Of a DNA stretch of 7,112 nt, positions 1-5,100 are shown in pieces (positions within the stretch are counted from its first letter, which is position 1; every line of letters begins with the position of its first letter). This DNA is from DASQJJ01 sp035631115. GTDB taxonomy: Bacteria; Patescibacteriota; Microgenomatia; Levybacterales; UBA12049. A model generated the notes under the pieces. That model saw nothing but the letters and a program-made list of their open reading frames with translations, was not told where the DNA came from and searched no databases. The position numbers and the translations under genes are program-made. The DNA lies in contig DASQJJ010000085.1 of NCBI GenBank assembly GCA_035631115.1, positions 1 to 7,112 on the forward strand. Reading direction: 5' to 3'.

Positions 1-44
1 AGTCTATTGCTGCACCTGTTGAAGCACCTCAAGAAGAAGCCTAA
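1..44 (+). CDS. C-terminal end of an unidentified protein (partial)
   Basis: The window opens inside a reading frame whose first full codon is at base 3. It reads SIAAPVEAPQEEA and stops at TAA 42-44. Only 13 residues are visible, an Ala/Pro/Glu-rich low-complexity tail. Such acidic tails end many bacterial proteins, including some ribosomal proteins, but nothing here identifies the family. No GC-rich hairpin follows; the next 60 bases are merely T-rich. Confidence 0.55.
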   Translation, partial: SIAAPVEAPQEEA

Positions 45-124
45 TAATGCCCTCGGAAAATTTTCTTACTTTTTTCTTATATGGTTTTAGAGTTTTTTTA
101 ATAAAGTTTGTTTATCTTCATAGT

Positions 125-526
125 ATGAAAAGAATGCAAGAAGGACTAAGTCAAAGAATGGAAGGTGTTCGTCAGAGAGCAGGCAATATAAGAAGAAGAG
201 CAGTTGATTTAGCAAAGCCTCATATAAGAGCACTTGATGATGCTTTTATAAAAGAATTTCCTGAAACACGCGATATGACTCCCCAACAAAAAATTCGCTA
301 TGCTCTTCAACCAAAACATAGAGAACAAGCTGCAATCGTTGCAGGAGAACATCTAAAAGATCATGTAACTGCACTCAATAGAATGGCTCAAGGAGCATTA
401 AATAATGCGGAAACTCGACTTCATGATGGAATAGACAGGACATTTGGGAGACGCACTCCAGCTGCCTCTACCCCAACTGAGACTATGCCTCAGCTTCCCC
501 CTCAAGAACCTCCTGCAGCAGCATAA
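125..526 (+). CDS. Hypothetical basic helical protein with Pro/Ala-rich tail
   Basis: This encodes 133 aa that I do not recognise. Residues 1-45 are strongly basic and predicted helical, with a small internal echo (RMQEGLSQ at 3-10 followed by RMEGVRQR at 11-18). Residues 46-105 are a mixed charged, probably helical section. Residues 108-133 are a Pro/Ala/Thr-rich tail, probably disordered. There is no signal peptide or membrane segment from this start. The frame is open back to an ATG at 47, which would add 26 hydrophobic, Phe-rich residues. I prefer 125 because the 47-124 stretch looks like T-rich intergenic DNA and a weak -10-like TATCTT (113-118) sits right before ATG 125. If ATG 47 is used, the protein would gain an N-terminal membrane anchor. 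No Shine-Dalgarno motif precedes either start. The basic character could suit nucleic-acid or membrane-surface binding, but that is speculation. Confidence 0.6.
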   Translation: MKRMQEGLSQRMEGVRQRAGNIRRRAVDLAKPHIRALDDAFIKEFPETRDMTPQQKIRYALQPKHREQAAIVAGEHLKDHVTALNRMAQGALNNAETRLHDGIDRTFGRRTPAASTPTETMPQLPPQEPPAAA

Positions 527-540
527 AATCTTCCTATAGT

Positions 541-569
541 TTGACATCACAATACAAAAGGAGTACGTT
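541..569 (+). promoter_or_regulatory. Candidate promoter of the 80-aa membrane protein gene
   Basis: A perfect -35 hexamer TTGACA (541-546) is followed after 17 bp by TACGTT (564-569). This keeps the three most conserved -10 positions (T1, A2, T6) but only 3 of 6 overall. Transcription would start near 576, about 5 nt before the GTG at 581. The AGGAG at 559-563 would then lie upstream of the transcript and could not act as a ribosome binding site. Confidence 0.35.
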
Positions 570-580
570 TTGGGTATTAC

Positions 581-823
581 GTGAGAAACGAAACAGAAAT
601 ACAAAAACATGAAAGACTTCGAAGGAATTGGGCTATCTTCGCAGGCGCTATGTGGGTTGCAGGAGTGGCTTTAGTCGGTCCAGAAATTGTTTTTGACGTA
701 ATTACAGGTGTGTTTACCGGTGGGCTTGCAGTCTTGGCAACGTTGCCAGTGGAAGGTATTATGGAAGCTTTAGTCATTGGCTCTGCTGCAATTGCAACGC
801 ATAAAGCCCGACAGCACCATTGA
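581..823 (+). CDS. Small hydrophobic membrane protein, unknown function
   Basis: This encodes 80 aa from a GTG start; no in-frame ATG, GTG or TTG lies between it and the upstream stop at 542-544, and the next Met is residue 24. The N-terminus (1-16) is charged and basic (HERLRR). It is followed by hydrophobic segments at about 17-33, 36-55 and, more weakly, 60-73, and the protein ends in a basic, His-rich tail (HKARQHH). With basic residues at both ends, a two-helix hairpin with both termini in the cytoplasm fits best, with the third segment re-entrant or amphipathic. The AGGAG at 559-563 is 17 nt from the start, too far for a normal ribosome binding site. Small two-helix proteins include holins and toxin-like peptides, but no family motif is visible and I assign no function. 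It lies 54 bp after the preceding gene. Confidence 0.55.
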   Translation: MRNETEIQKHERLRRNWAIFAGAMWVAGVALVGPEIVFDVITGVFTGGLAVLATLPVEGIMEALVIGSAAIATHKARQHH

Positions 824-841
824 GCTATAATTGACCTACGA

Positions 842-864
842 AGAGGAATTCCCTCTCTTTCTTC
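842..864 (+). terminator. Weak possible intrinsic terminator
   Basis: Nineteen bases after the 80-aa gene, AGAGG (842-846) and CCTCT (852-856) can form a 5-bp stem around the loop AATTC. A pyrimidine run with interrupted T tracts follows (CTTTCTTC, 857-864). The stem is short and the T tract imperfect, so this may be chance. It lies upstream of the tRNA-Glu promoter, where a stop for the small-gene transcript would make sense. Confidence 0.25.
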
Positions 865-891
865 AGGAAATCAAAGAAGATAGACCTCTTA

Positions 892-920
892 TTGTGTGAT
901 CTCCATATTTTCGATATAAT
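892..920 (+). promoter_or_regulatory. Promoter of tRNA-Glu
   Basis: TTGTGT (892-897) is separated by exactly 17 bp from a perfect TATAAT (915-920). The predicted start is about 927, a few bases before the mature tRNA 5' end at 932. The -35 matches only TTG, but the consensus -10, the spacing and the position directly before a tRNA make this a good call. Confidence 0.7.
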
Positions 921-931
921 TGAACCTACTT

Positions 932-1005
932 GGCGCGTTCGTCTAGTGGCCTAGGACACTTGGTTTTCAGCCAGGGTATCAGGGGTTCGACTCCCCTACG
1001 CGCTA
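932..1005 (+). tRNA. tRNA-Glu (anticodon UUC)
   Basis: A full cloverleaf can be folded by eye. The acceptor stem is 932-938 with 998-1004, and the D stem is GTC/GAC. The anticodon stem CTTGG/CCAGG (959-963/971-975) closes the loop TTTTCAG, with anticodon TTC at 966-968. A 5-base variable region follows, then the T arm AGGGG-TTCGACT-CCCCT (981-997). The discriminator is A1005. The 3' CCA is not encoded (CTA follows), so it must be added by a nucleotidyltransferase. The 5' half strongly resembles bacterial tRNA-Glu (TTCGTCTAG...GGCC.AGGACA). One oddity is that the first acceptor pair is G1-U72 rather than the usual G1-C72. Confidence 0.96.
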
Positions 1006-1046
1006 CTACATAATTATCTACACGTTTGCATAGAAAATTTATCCAT

Positions 1047-1349
1047 ATGTCAAAACCAAGTGAAAGACTTCTAGAAATAAGAGCACAAGTTGCTCAGGCG
1101 ACTTCTCCAGAAGAAAAGGAAAGAATAATTTCAACATCAGGACTAAGAGCCGGACGGCTATATAGAGAGTTGCATAGAAACGGCTTAGTAAAAGTTACCA
1201 TGCAAAAAAAGGGTCCTCCTCCATCTCCAAGACTTGCTGCAGTAATCGAACAAATTGACGGGGATCGTTCAAATGCTGCGAGAATTATTAGGTATTCTGG
1301 ACTTCACCCTCAGCAACAACAAAGACTTCGTCACCGCTATCTAGAATAA
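1047..1349 (+). CDS. Hypothetical 100-aa protein with internal duplication
   Basis: This encodes 100 basic, soluble residues that I do not recognise. It consists of two related halves: PSERLLEIRAQV at 4-15 matches PSPRLAAVIEQI at 59-70, and RIISTSGL at 26-33 matches RIIRYSGL at 79-86. They are joined by a linker with a Pro run (about 48-58). Each half looks like two helices with a conserved RIIxxSGL turn, a size that would suit a small helix-turn-helix-like nucleic-acid-binding unit, though no known HTH signature is clear. The start is ATG 1047; a TTG at 1026 would add 7 residues. No Shine-Dalgarno motif precedes either start. It lies between tRNA-Glu and tRNA-Lys on the same strand, 41 bp after the former and 67 bp before the latter. 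I saw no strong promoter, so readthrough from tRNA-Glu is possible. Confidence 0.6.
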   Translation: MSKPSERLLEIRAQVAQATSPEEKERIISTSGLRAGRLYRELHRNGLVKVTMQKKGPPPSPRLAAVIEQIDGDRSNAARIIRYSGLHPQQQQRLRHRYLE

Positions 1350-1372
1350 AATCTCAAATCTTATAGATTGAG

Positions 1373-1402
1373 TTTACAGTGCATACATATCTTTGATATA
1401 CT
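1373..1402 (+). promoter_or_regulatory. Promoter of tRNA-Lys
   Basis: TTTACA (1373-1378, 5 of 6 to TTGACA) and TATACT (1397-1402, 5 of 6 to TATAAT) are 18 bp apart. The predicted start is near 1409, about 8 nt before the mature tRNA at 1417. The arrangement matches that before tRNA-Glu. Confidence 0.7.
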
Positions 1403-1416
1403 TAGCTTTGTATTTT

Positions 1417-1488
1417 GGGTCCGTAGCTCAGCGGTAGAGCAGGAGCCTTTTAAGCTCTTGGTCCCGGGTTCGAATCCCGGCGGGCTCA
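1417..1488 (+). tRNA. tRNA-Lys (anticodon UUU)
   Basis: The acceptor stem GGGTCCG (1417-1423) pairs with CGGGCTC (1481-1487) through two G-U wobbles. The D stem is GCTC/GAGC. The anticodon stem GGAGC/GCTCT (1442-1446/1454-1458) closes the loop CTTTTAA, with anticodon TTT at 1449-1451. The T arm is CCGGG-TTCGAAT-CCCGG (1464-1480) and the discriminator is A1488. The variable region is 5 bases. CCA is not encoded (CA follows). A T5 run at 1492-1496 may help end the transcript. The gene converges on the minus-strand glycosyltransferase gene, whose stop codon is only 6 bp away. Confidence 0.96.
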
Positions 1489-1494
1489 CAGTTT

Positions 1495-3072
1495 TTAGCG
1501 AGAATGAGGCTCTAAATAGTATAAATTTTCTCCTGCTTTTTGCCATTGGGAGTCAGTAATTTCTGTTACCTTGGATTTTCTTACCCATAAGCACGAAGGT
1601 TTGTCTCCATTAAATAACTCCATATACTCCCCTTTTACAAAATCCGGCAAGAGAAAAACAGGATTTTTCTGTCCTGGACAGTTGCCATAATAAAAATCGG
1701 GTGGACTTTTAGCAAACATATTTTCCCTAGCATCGGTATATTTCTTATAGAGCGGCATAAGGGATGTGTACCAAGAATACTCATAAGGAGAATATCTTTT
1801 TGCAACTAAATAAATTGCATCATCAAATCCATCCACAAAAAGCGTGTCTTTTTTTTGAGAAAGCGAATTAACCACATTGCCAACCTGTAAATAATTACCA
1901 TAGTTAGTAATAAATTCTGTTTGCTGGTCTATGTGATCGTATACATACGATCCTTTAGAAATAAAAAGATATAGTAGAATTCCTACAAATCCAGCACAGC
2001 CAAGAGCGAAGAGCCATTTATTCCATTTCAAAATCGTTGCAAGCATAAGGCATGTTGCAAAAATGGTCATACTATACCATGGGAGTAAGTGAAATGCTCC
2101 ATAAAATTCGTGTCCTGGACGAACCAAACGAAAATTTGACAACCCAAGGACAATCCATAGAATAATAAGCCACTTCCATTGTCGCTTCCAGAGAAAAACA
2201 GCATTAGCAAAAAGAAATACTGCAGACAATCCAAGTTCTATATACCGGACAAAATTCCATTCTCCCTGAAAAAAAATAATAAAAGGATACAAAAATACTT
2301 TATATATGTTTATTCCCAGTACTCCAGAATCTGCATTTTCTGCCGCAAGCGTTGTTGAATTAACAGTAACCATGTTGTAAATCAGTTCAGATAGGTTATA
2401 TGAGAAGACAGTAATACAGGAAAGTACGATAAGAAGACCAAGAGAAAAAAGTTTTATTCTTCCCTGTCCCTTTCTCCATAGTAAAATAAAAAACATAAAA
2501 AGAATCGCAATACTGTATGGTTCTCTAGTAAAAATAACAAACCATACAAAAACGGCTGATAGCACATAGTCTATGGCATAGAATAGCTTTTTATTGAGTT
2601 TATTGAACATAAGACCCAGTAGGTATACAAATGGGTATACAATAAGCCCTTCTCCCAAAAACCTATCCCCTGCTAAATAAAATTTTGTTGTTTCATACAA
2701 CAGTGCAAAAGGGAGACCAACAATCCCAAATCTTAAAATAAGAAATACTTCAGAGACAAATCCAAATAATAAGATAAATTGTCTGTGTCTTAAGATAAGC
2801 TCATGCAGATTTTCTGGACGTGTTGCGAATTGAATAAAGGCACTTATGTGTGCCATAAATGGTGCATGATTAAAAAAGATTTGCGAGAAAAGTTGCTTTC
2901 CCTGCAGTAAAAAATATCCACCCATAAAATTGTTGCAGTCATCCATGCATCCAAATGCATTAATTCGTGGAATTAAAAGCTTGTACAGATATACGTAGAG
3001 AAGACACAAAAGAAAAACTCCCAAGCTTCTCAGAATTACTTCACGATTTCGTAGTAAAGAAACAATTTTCAT
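1495..3072 (-). CDS. Polytopic GT-C-type glycosyltransferase (PMT/ArnT-like)
   Basis: This encodes 525 aa from the ATG at 3072. It is probably an integral membrane enzyme that moves a sugar from a polyprenyl-phosphate carrier to an acceptor on the outer face of the membrane. An N-terminal helix (about 15-35) is followed by a loop with an Asp pair (D44-D45 in CMDDCNNFMGGY), then GGYFLLQGKQLFSQIFFNH and a HAPF segment (H69). This is the layout of the first external loop in GT-C enzymes, with an acidic catalytic residue and a downstream H-x-P-like motif. Roughly ten further hydrophobic helices follow. The last ~140 residues are soluble and aromatic-rich (DTLFVDGFDDAIYLV, PPDFYYGN), as in the C-terminal extracytoplasmic domain of these proteins. 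A GTG at 3114 would add 14 residues translated from the inverted repeat. I prefer ATG 3072, where a basic residue soon precedes the first helix and AAGG abuts the start codon. The exact family and the sugar are unknown. It is divergent from the glycoside hydrolase gene. Confidence 0.75.
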   Translation of the reverse strand: MKIVSLLRNREVILRSLGVFLLCLLYVYLYKLLIPRINAFGCMDDCNNFMGGYFLLQGKQLFSQIFFNHAPFMAHISAFIQFATRPENLHELILRHRQFILLFGFVSEVFLILRFGIVGLPFALLYETTKFYLAGDRFLGEGLIVYPFVYLLGLMFNKLNKKLFYAIDYVLSAVFVWFVIFTREPYSIAILFMFFILLWRKGQGRIKLFSLGLLIVLSCITVFSYNLSELIYNMVTVNSTTLAAENADSGVLGINIYKVFLYPFIIFFQGEWNFVRYIELGLSAVFLFANAVFLWKRQWKWLIILWIVLGLSNFRLVRPGHEFYGAFHLLPWYSMTIFATCLMLATILKWNKWLFALGCAGFVGILLYLFISKGSYVYDHIDQQTEFITNYGNYLQVGNVVNSLSQKKDTLFVDGFDDAIYLVAKRYSPYEYSWYTSLMPLYKKYTDARENMFAKSPPDFYYGNCPGQKNPVFLLPDFVKGEYMELFNGDKPSCLWVRKSKVTEITDSQWQKAGENLYYLEPHSR

Positions 3073-3079
3073 CCTTATA

Positions 3080-3112
3080 TTCTTCGAGAGAGCGAAGCGA
3101 ATCGAGAAGTTC
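3080..3112 (+). repeat. Dispersed palindromic repeat, copy 1
   Basis: This 33-bp unit begins TTCTTCGAG and ends TCGAGAAGTTC, with a GCGAAG core. Aligned without gaps to the copy inside holA (4866-4898), 25 of 33 positions agree, including the first nine and the TCGAGAAGT near the end. It lies just upstream of the glycosyltransferase start codon and would be in that gene's mRNA leader. It is the left arm of the hairpin formed with copy 2. Confidence 0.75.
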
Positions 3113-3120
3113 ACTAAATA

Positions 3121-3140
3121 GTTCTCGACTTCGCTCGAAC
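3121..3140 (-). repeat. Dispersed palindromic repeat, copy 2 (inverted)
   Basis: Read on the minus strand, this is a compact 20-bp form of the same repeat, with the blocks TTCGA, GCGAAG and TCGAGAA adjacent. It pairs with copy 1 in three blocks totalling 18 bp: 3083-3087 with 3135-3139, 3092-3097 with 3129-3134, and 3102-3108 with 3122-3128. Two 4-base bulges lie on the copy 1 side, and the loop is 13 nt. The hairpin sits between the divergent glycosyltransferase and glycoside hydrolase genes. Confidence 0.75.
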
Positions 3141-3141
3141 A

Positions 3142-3171
3142 ATAACAGTATTCTTATTTGTATTGTATAAT
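3142..3171 (+). promoter_or_regulatory. Promoter of the glycoside hydrolase gene
   Basis: A perfect TATAAT lies at 3166-3171. The best -35 is ATAACA (3142-3147, 4 of 6) at 18 bp spacing. The predicted start near 3178 leaves a leader of about 7 nt before ATG 3185, too short to hold a ribosome binding site. This supports ATG 3185 over an in-frame ATG at 3158, which lies upstream of the predicted transcript. Confidence 0.55.
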
Positions 3172-3184
3172 AGATATACACGCT

Positions 3185-4339
3185 ATGAAACGACTTATAT
3201 TTTCAGTGTTACTCTTACTTCTTACCTCTTGTTTCTTTACTCTGCCGAAGGCCAATGCTGCAGAAAATCCTCTCCGTGTTCCAAATAATAAGGTAGGTAT
3301 TCATATTCTTTTTCCAGATGAGTTGGAAAAAGCAGCTGCACTTGTTAATAGTAACGGTGGGGATTGGGGCTATGTGGTTATTCCAATTCAGGCGGGAGAT
3401 AAAAATTTGGTTAAATGGCAAGAGTTTATGGACAAAGCAAAAAAGCTCCATCTTATCCCAATAATACGCTTAGCAACAGAAGGTGACTATTTTAATACGA
3501 GAGTATGGCGTGTCCCAACCCCGGCAGATGTATTGGACTTTGCAAATTTTCTTAATTCGCTCAGTTGGCCTATTAAAAATCGGTATGTCATTGTATTTAA
3601 CGAGGTTAATAGAGGCGACGAGTGGGGCGGAAATGCAGACCCTGTTGCTTACGCCAAGCTGCTCTCGTATGCAGCAACAGCATTTAAAAATAGAAGTGAA
3701 GATTTTTTTATTATTTCTTCTGGAATGGATAATGCAGCAGCCACAACAGATACCAGCATGAATGAATATGAATATTTTACAAAAATGGTACAGACTGTCC
3801 CAGGTATTTTTAGTCAAATAGATGGGATGGCGAGCCATTCCTATCCCAATCCAGCATTTGCACAGCCCCCTACCTATCTAGCAAAGACAAGTATAGTAAG
3901 CTTTCAGTATGAGAAAAATCTTATTCAGTCCTACTCAAGCAAAGACTTGCCTGTTTTTATTACAGAGACTGGGTGGGCACAAGACGTGGTGGGAGAAAGT
4001 AAAGCAGCATCCTATTTATCTACAGCGCTTCAGACTGTCTGGAATACCGATAGTGTTGCCGTTGTTGCCCCATTCTTACTCCAGGCAGGAGGCGGACCCT
4101 TTACAGGATTTTCCTTTTTTAACCTGTCAGGACAACCAAATGCGGTGTATGGTGCAATGAAAAATTTGGTAAAAGTAAAAGGCGCACCTGTTGTTACTCC
4201 ACAATCTGTCTTGGCAGCAAATATTGTCCTTGGAAATATACCAAGCGAGAATTTTCCCGCACCGGTACAAAGTACCTTTGCAACGCAATTTGAAATGGGA
4301 TTTAAAAAAGTTTTTAAAGTCCTCCTTGGCGTCAAGTAG
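3185..4339 (+). CDS. Exported clan GH-A-like glycoside hydrolase (TIM barrel)
   Basis: This encodes 384 aa. The N-terminus is a signal peptide: a basic start (MKR), a Leu-rich core at 4-13, and a likely signal peptidase I site ANA|AEN at 25/26. LTSC at 13-16 also resembles a lipobox, but the hydrophobic residues after the Cys make a lipoprotein less likely. The mature part looks like a retaining clan GH-A (beta/alpha)8 barrel. FNEVN places a probable acid/base Glu at E140 after strand 4, ITETGW a probable nucleophile at E261 after strand 7, and HSYPNP (H218) lies between them as in GH5/GH39-type enzymes. The 121-residue spacing between the glutamates suits the clan. The last ~50 residues lie beyond the barrel and end with a basic amphipathic stretch. 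The substrate and GH family cannot be fixed by eye; hydrolysis of a cell-surface or host glycan is likely. The start is ATG 3185 because the -10 box lies just upstream. Confidence 0.8.
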   Translation: MKRLIFSVLLLLLTSCFFTLPKANAAENPLRVPNNKVGIHILFPDELEKAAALVNSNGGDWGYVVIPIQAGDKNLVKWQEFMDKAKKLHLIPIIRLATEGDYFNTRVWRVPTPADVLDFANFLNSLSWPIKNRYVIVFNEVNRGDEWGGNADPVAYAKLLSYAATAFKNRSEDFFIISSGMDNAAATTDTSMNEYEYFTKMVQTVPGIFSQIDGMASHSYPNPAFAQPPTYLAKTSIVSFQYEKNLIQSYSSKDLPVFITETGWAQDVVGESKAASYLSTALQTVWNTDSVAVVAPFLLQAGGGPFTGFSFFNLSGQPNAVYGAMKNLVKVKGAPVVTPQSVLAANIVLGNIPSENFPAPVQSTFATQFEMGFKKVFKVLLGVK

Positions 4340-4345
4340 ACCTTC

Positions 4346-4375
4346 TTGCATATAGCATAATTCATATTGCATAAT
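4346..4375 (+). promoter_or_regulatory. Candidate promoter of holA
   Basis: TTGCAT (4346-4351, 3 of 6) and CATAAT (4370-4375, 5 of 6) are 18 bp apart, with a predicted start at about 4382 next to ATG 4384. That would give an almost leaderless message. A perfect 11-bp palindrome, TGCATAATGCA (4368-4378), overlaps the -10 box. In this AT-rich gap the match could be chance. Confidence 0.35.
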
Positions 4376-4383
4376 GCATTGGT

Positions 4384-5091
4384 ATGATTACTCTTATTCA
4401 TGGTGAAGATATCACTGCAAGTAGAAATTTCTACTTTGACGCAAAGAAAAAATCAGTGGATGCAATTACTCTGGATGGCACAGCAATCACGCTTACCGAT
4501 TTACAACAGGCACTTTCTGGAAGTGATTTATTTGGAGTAAAAAAAGATATTTTTATAGAAAATCTTATTTCTAAAAGAAAAAGCATAAAAGATATAGAGC
4601 AATTTGTTGATATTATTACTGATTCGAATGCTGAGACTGTCTTATGGGAATCAAAAGAATTAACACCGAAGCAAGTTGGGCTTTTTGGTAAAGCAGCAGT
4701 AAGACTTTTCAAGATTCCCTCCACAATTTTTGCATTTCTCGATGGAATACGACCCAATAATGGTAAGCAACTTATTGAGCTTTTTCATAAAACCTTGGAA
4801 GATAAAGACCCAGAATTTGTGCTCTTCATGCTACAAAGACAAATAAGAACACTTCTTGCCCTTTCTTCTTCGAGCGAAGAGAGTGAGTCGAGAAGTGCCA
4901 CATTCATTTCCGAACTCTCCCGTCTTGCTCCATGGCAAAAAGGAAAAGTAGAAAAACAAGCAGGATTATTTTCTACGCAGCAACTGCTTGATGTCCATGA
5001 CAAACTTTTCCAGCTGGAGCTGGATATGAAGACAGGAGGGCTTACCCTTCCCCTTGCAGAAAGCATTGACATGCTGTTGCTGTCCATATAG
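4384..5091 (+). CDS. holA: DNA polymerase III subunit delta (HolA), short form
   Basis: This encodes 235 aa; HolA is usually about 330-340 aa. Delta is the clamp-loader subunit that opens the sliding clamp. The C-terminal collar domain is the most recognisable part: EDKDPEFVLFMLQRQIRTLLAL (139-160), then APWQKGKVEKQAGLFSTQQL (182-201) and HDKLFQLELDMKTGGL (205-220), matching the HolA pattern of a RQ-R-LL helix, a K...QA.F helix and an L...D...K.G helix. The N-terminus has the typical opening (MITLIHGED), LFGVKKDIFIEN and VLWESKEL, so much of the shortening must fall between these parts. Residues 161-172 (SSSSEESESRSA) come from an in-frame copy of the dispersed repeat and lie in the variable linker of the collar domain. 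No Shine-Dalgarno motif precedes the start. The EamA transporter gene follows 9 bp after the stop. Confidence 0.82.
   Translation: MITLIHGEDITASRNFYFDAKKKSVDAITLDGTAITLTDLQQALSGSDLFGVKKDIFIENLISKRKSIKDIEQFVDIITDSNAETVLWESKELTPKQVGLFGKAAVRLFKIPSTIFAFLDGIRPNNGKQLIELFHKTLEDKDPEFVLFMLQRQIRTLLALSSSSEESESRSATFISELSRLAPWQKGKVEKQAGLFSTQQLLDVHDKLFQLELDMKTGGLTLPLAESIDMLLLSI
4866..4898 (+). repeat. Dispersed palindromic repeat, copy 3, inside holA
   Basis: This 33-bp copy agrees with copy 1 (3080-3112) at 25 of 33 positions, with the same length and orientation. It includes a small inverted repeat CTTCG-AG-CGAAG (4868-4879). It is in frame and gives the Ser/Glu-rich stretch SSSSEESESRSA of HolA, unlike the surrounding sequence. 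The length, a multiple of three, and the linker position may explain why it is tolerated. Confidence 0.7.
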
Positions 5092-5100
5092 TCTTTTCAT

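Noticed and set aside
47..124. N-terminal extension of the 133-aa protein from ATG 47
   Set aside because: It would encode Phe/Leu-rich residues typical of translated T-rich spacer, and it starts 3 bp after the previous stop with no ribosome binding site. Not excluded, but less likely than ATG 125.
821..823. TGA read as Gly or Trp, as in some Patescibacteria
   Set aside because: TGA ends the 80-aa gene and the EamA gene at natural C-termini, and the large proteins use TGG for Trp, so the standard code applies.
1361..1546. Minus-strand open frame across tRNA-Lys containing PPGFEPGT
   Set aside because: This is the usual spurious translation of the antisense strand of a tRNA T arm; the tRNA explains it.
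1368..1559. Plus-strand open frame with VRSSAVEQ and LVPGSNPGG
   Set aside because: Also a well-known translation artefact of a tRNA gene, here the sense strand of tRNA-Lys.
3073..3114. GTG 3114 as start of the glycosyltransferase
   Set aside because: The extra 14 residues are translated from the palindromic repeat arm; ATG 3072 gives a normal short N-terminus before the first helix. The choice is not certain.
3224..3232. Lipobox LTSC in the hydrolase signal peptide
   Set aside because: It matches the pattern by itself, but the residues after Cys (FFTLP) are hydrophobic and a good signal peptidase I site (ANA|AEN) follows, so a lipoprotein is less likely.
4030..4401. Minus-strand open frames over the 3' end of the hydrolase
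   Set aside because: They overlap a gene with clear catalytic motifs, have no domain signature and look like shadow frames.
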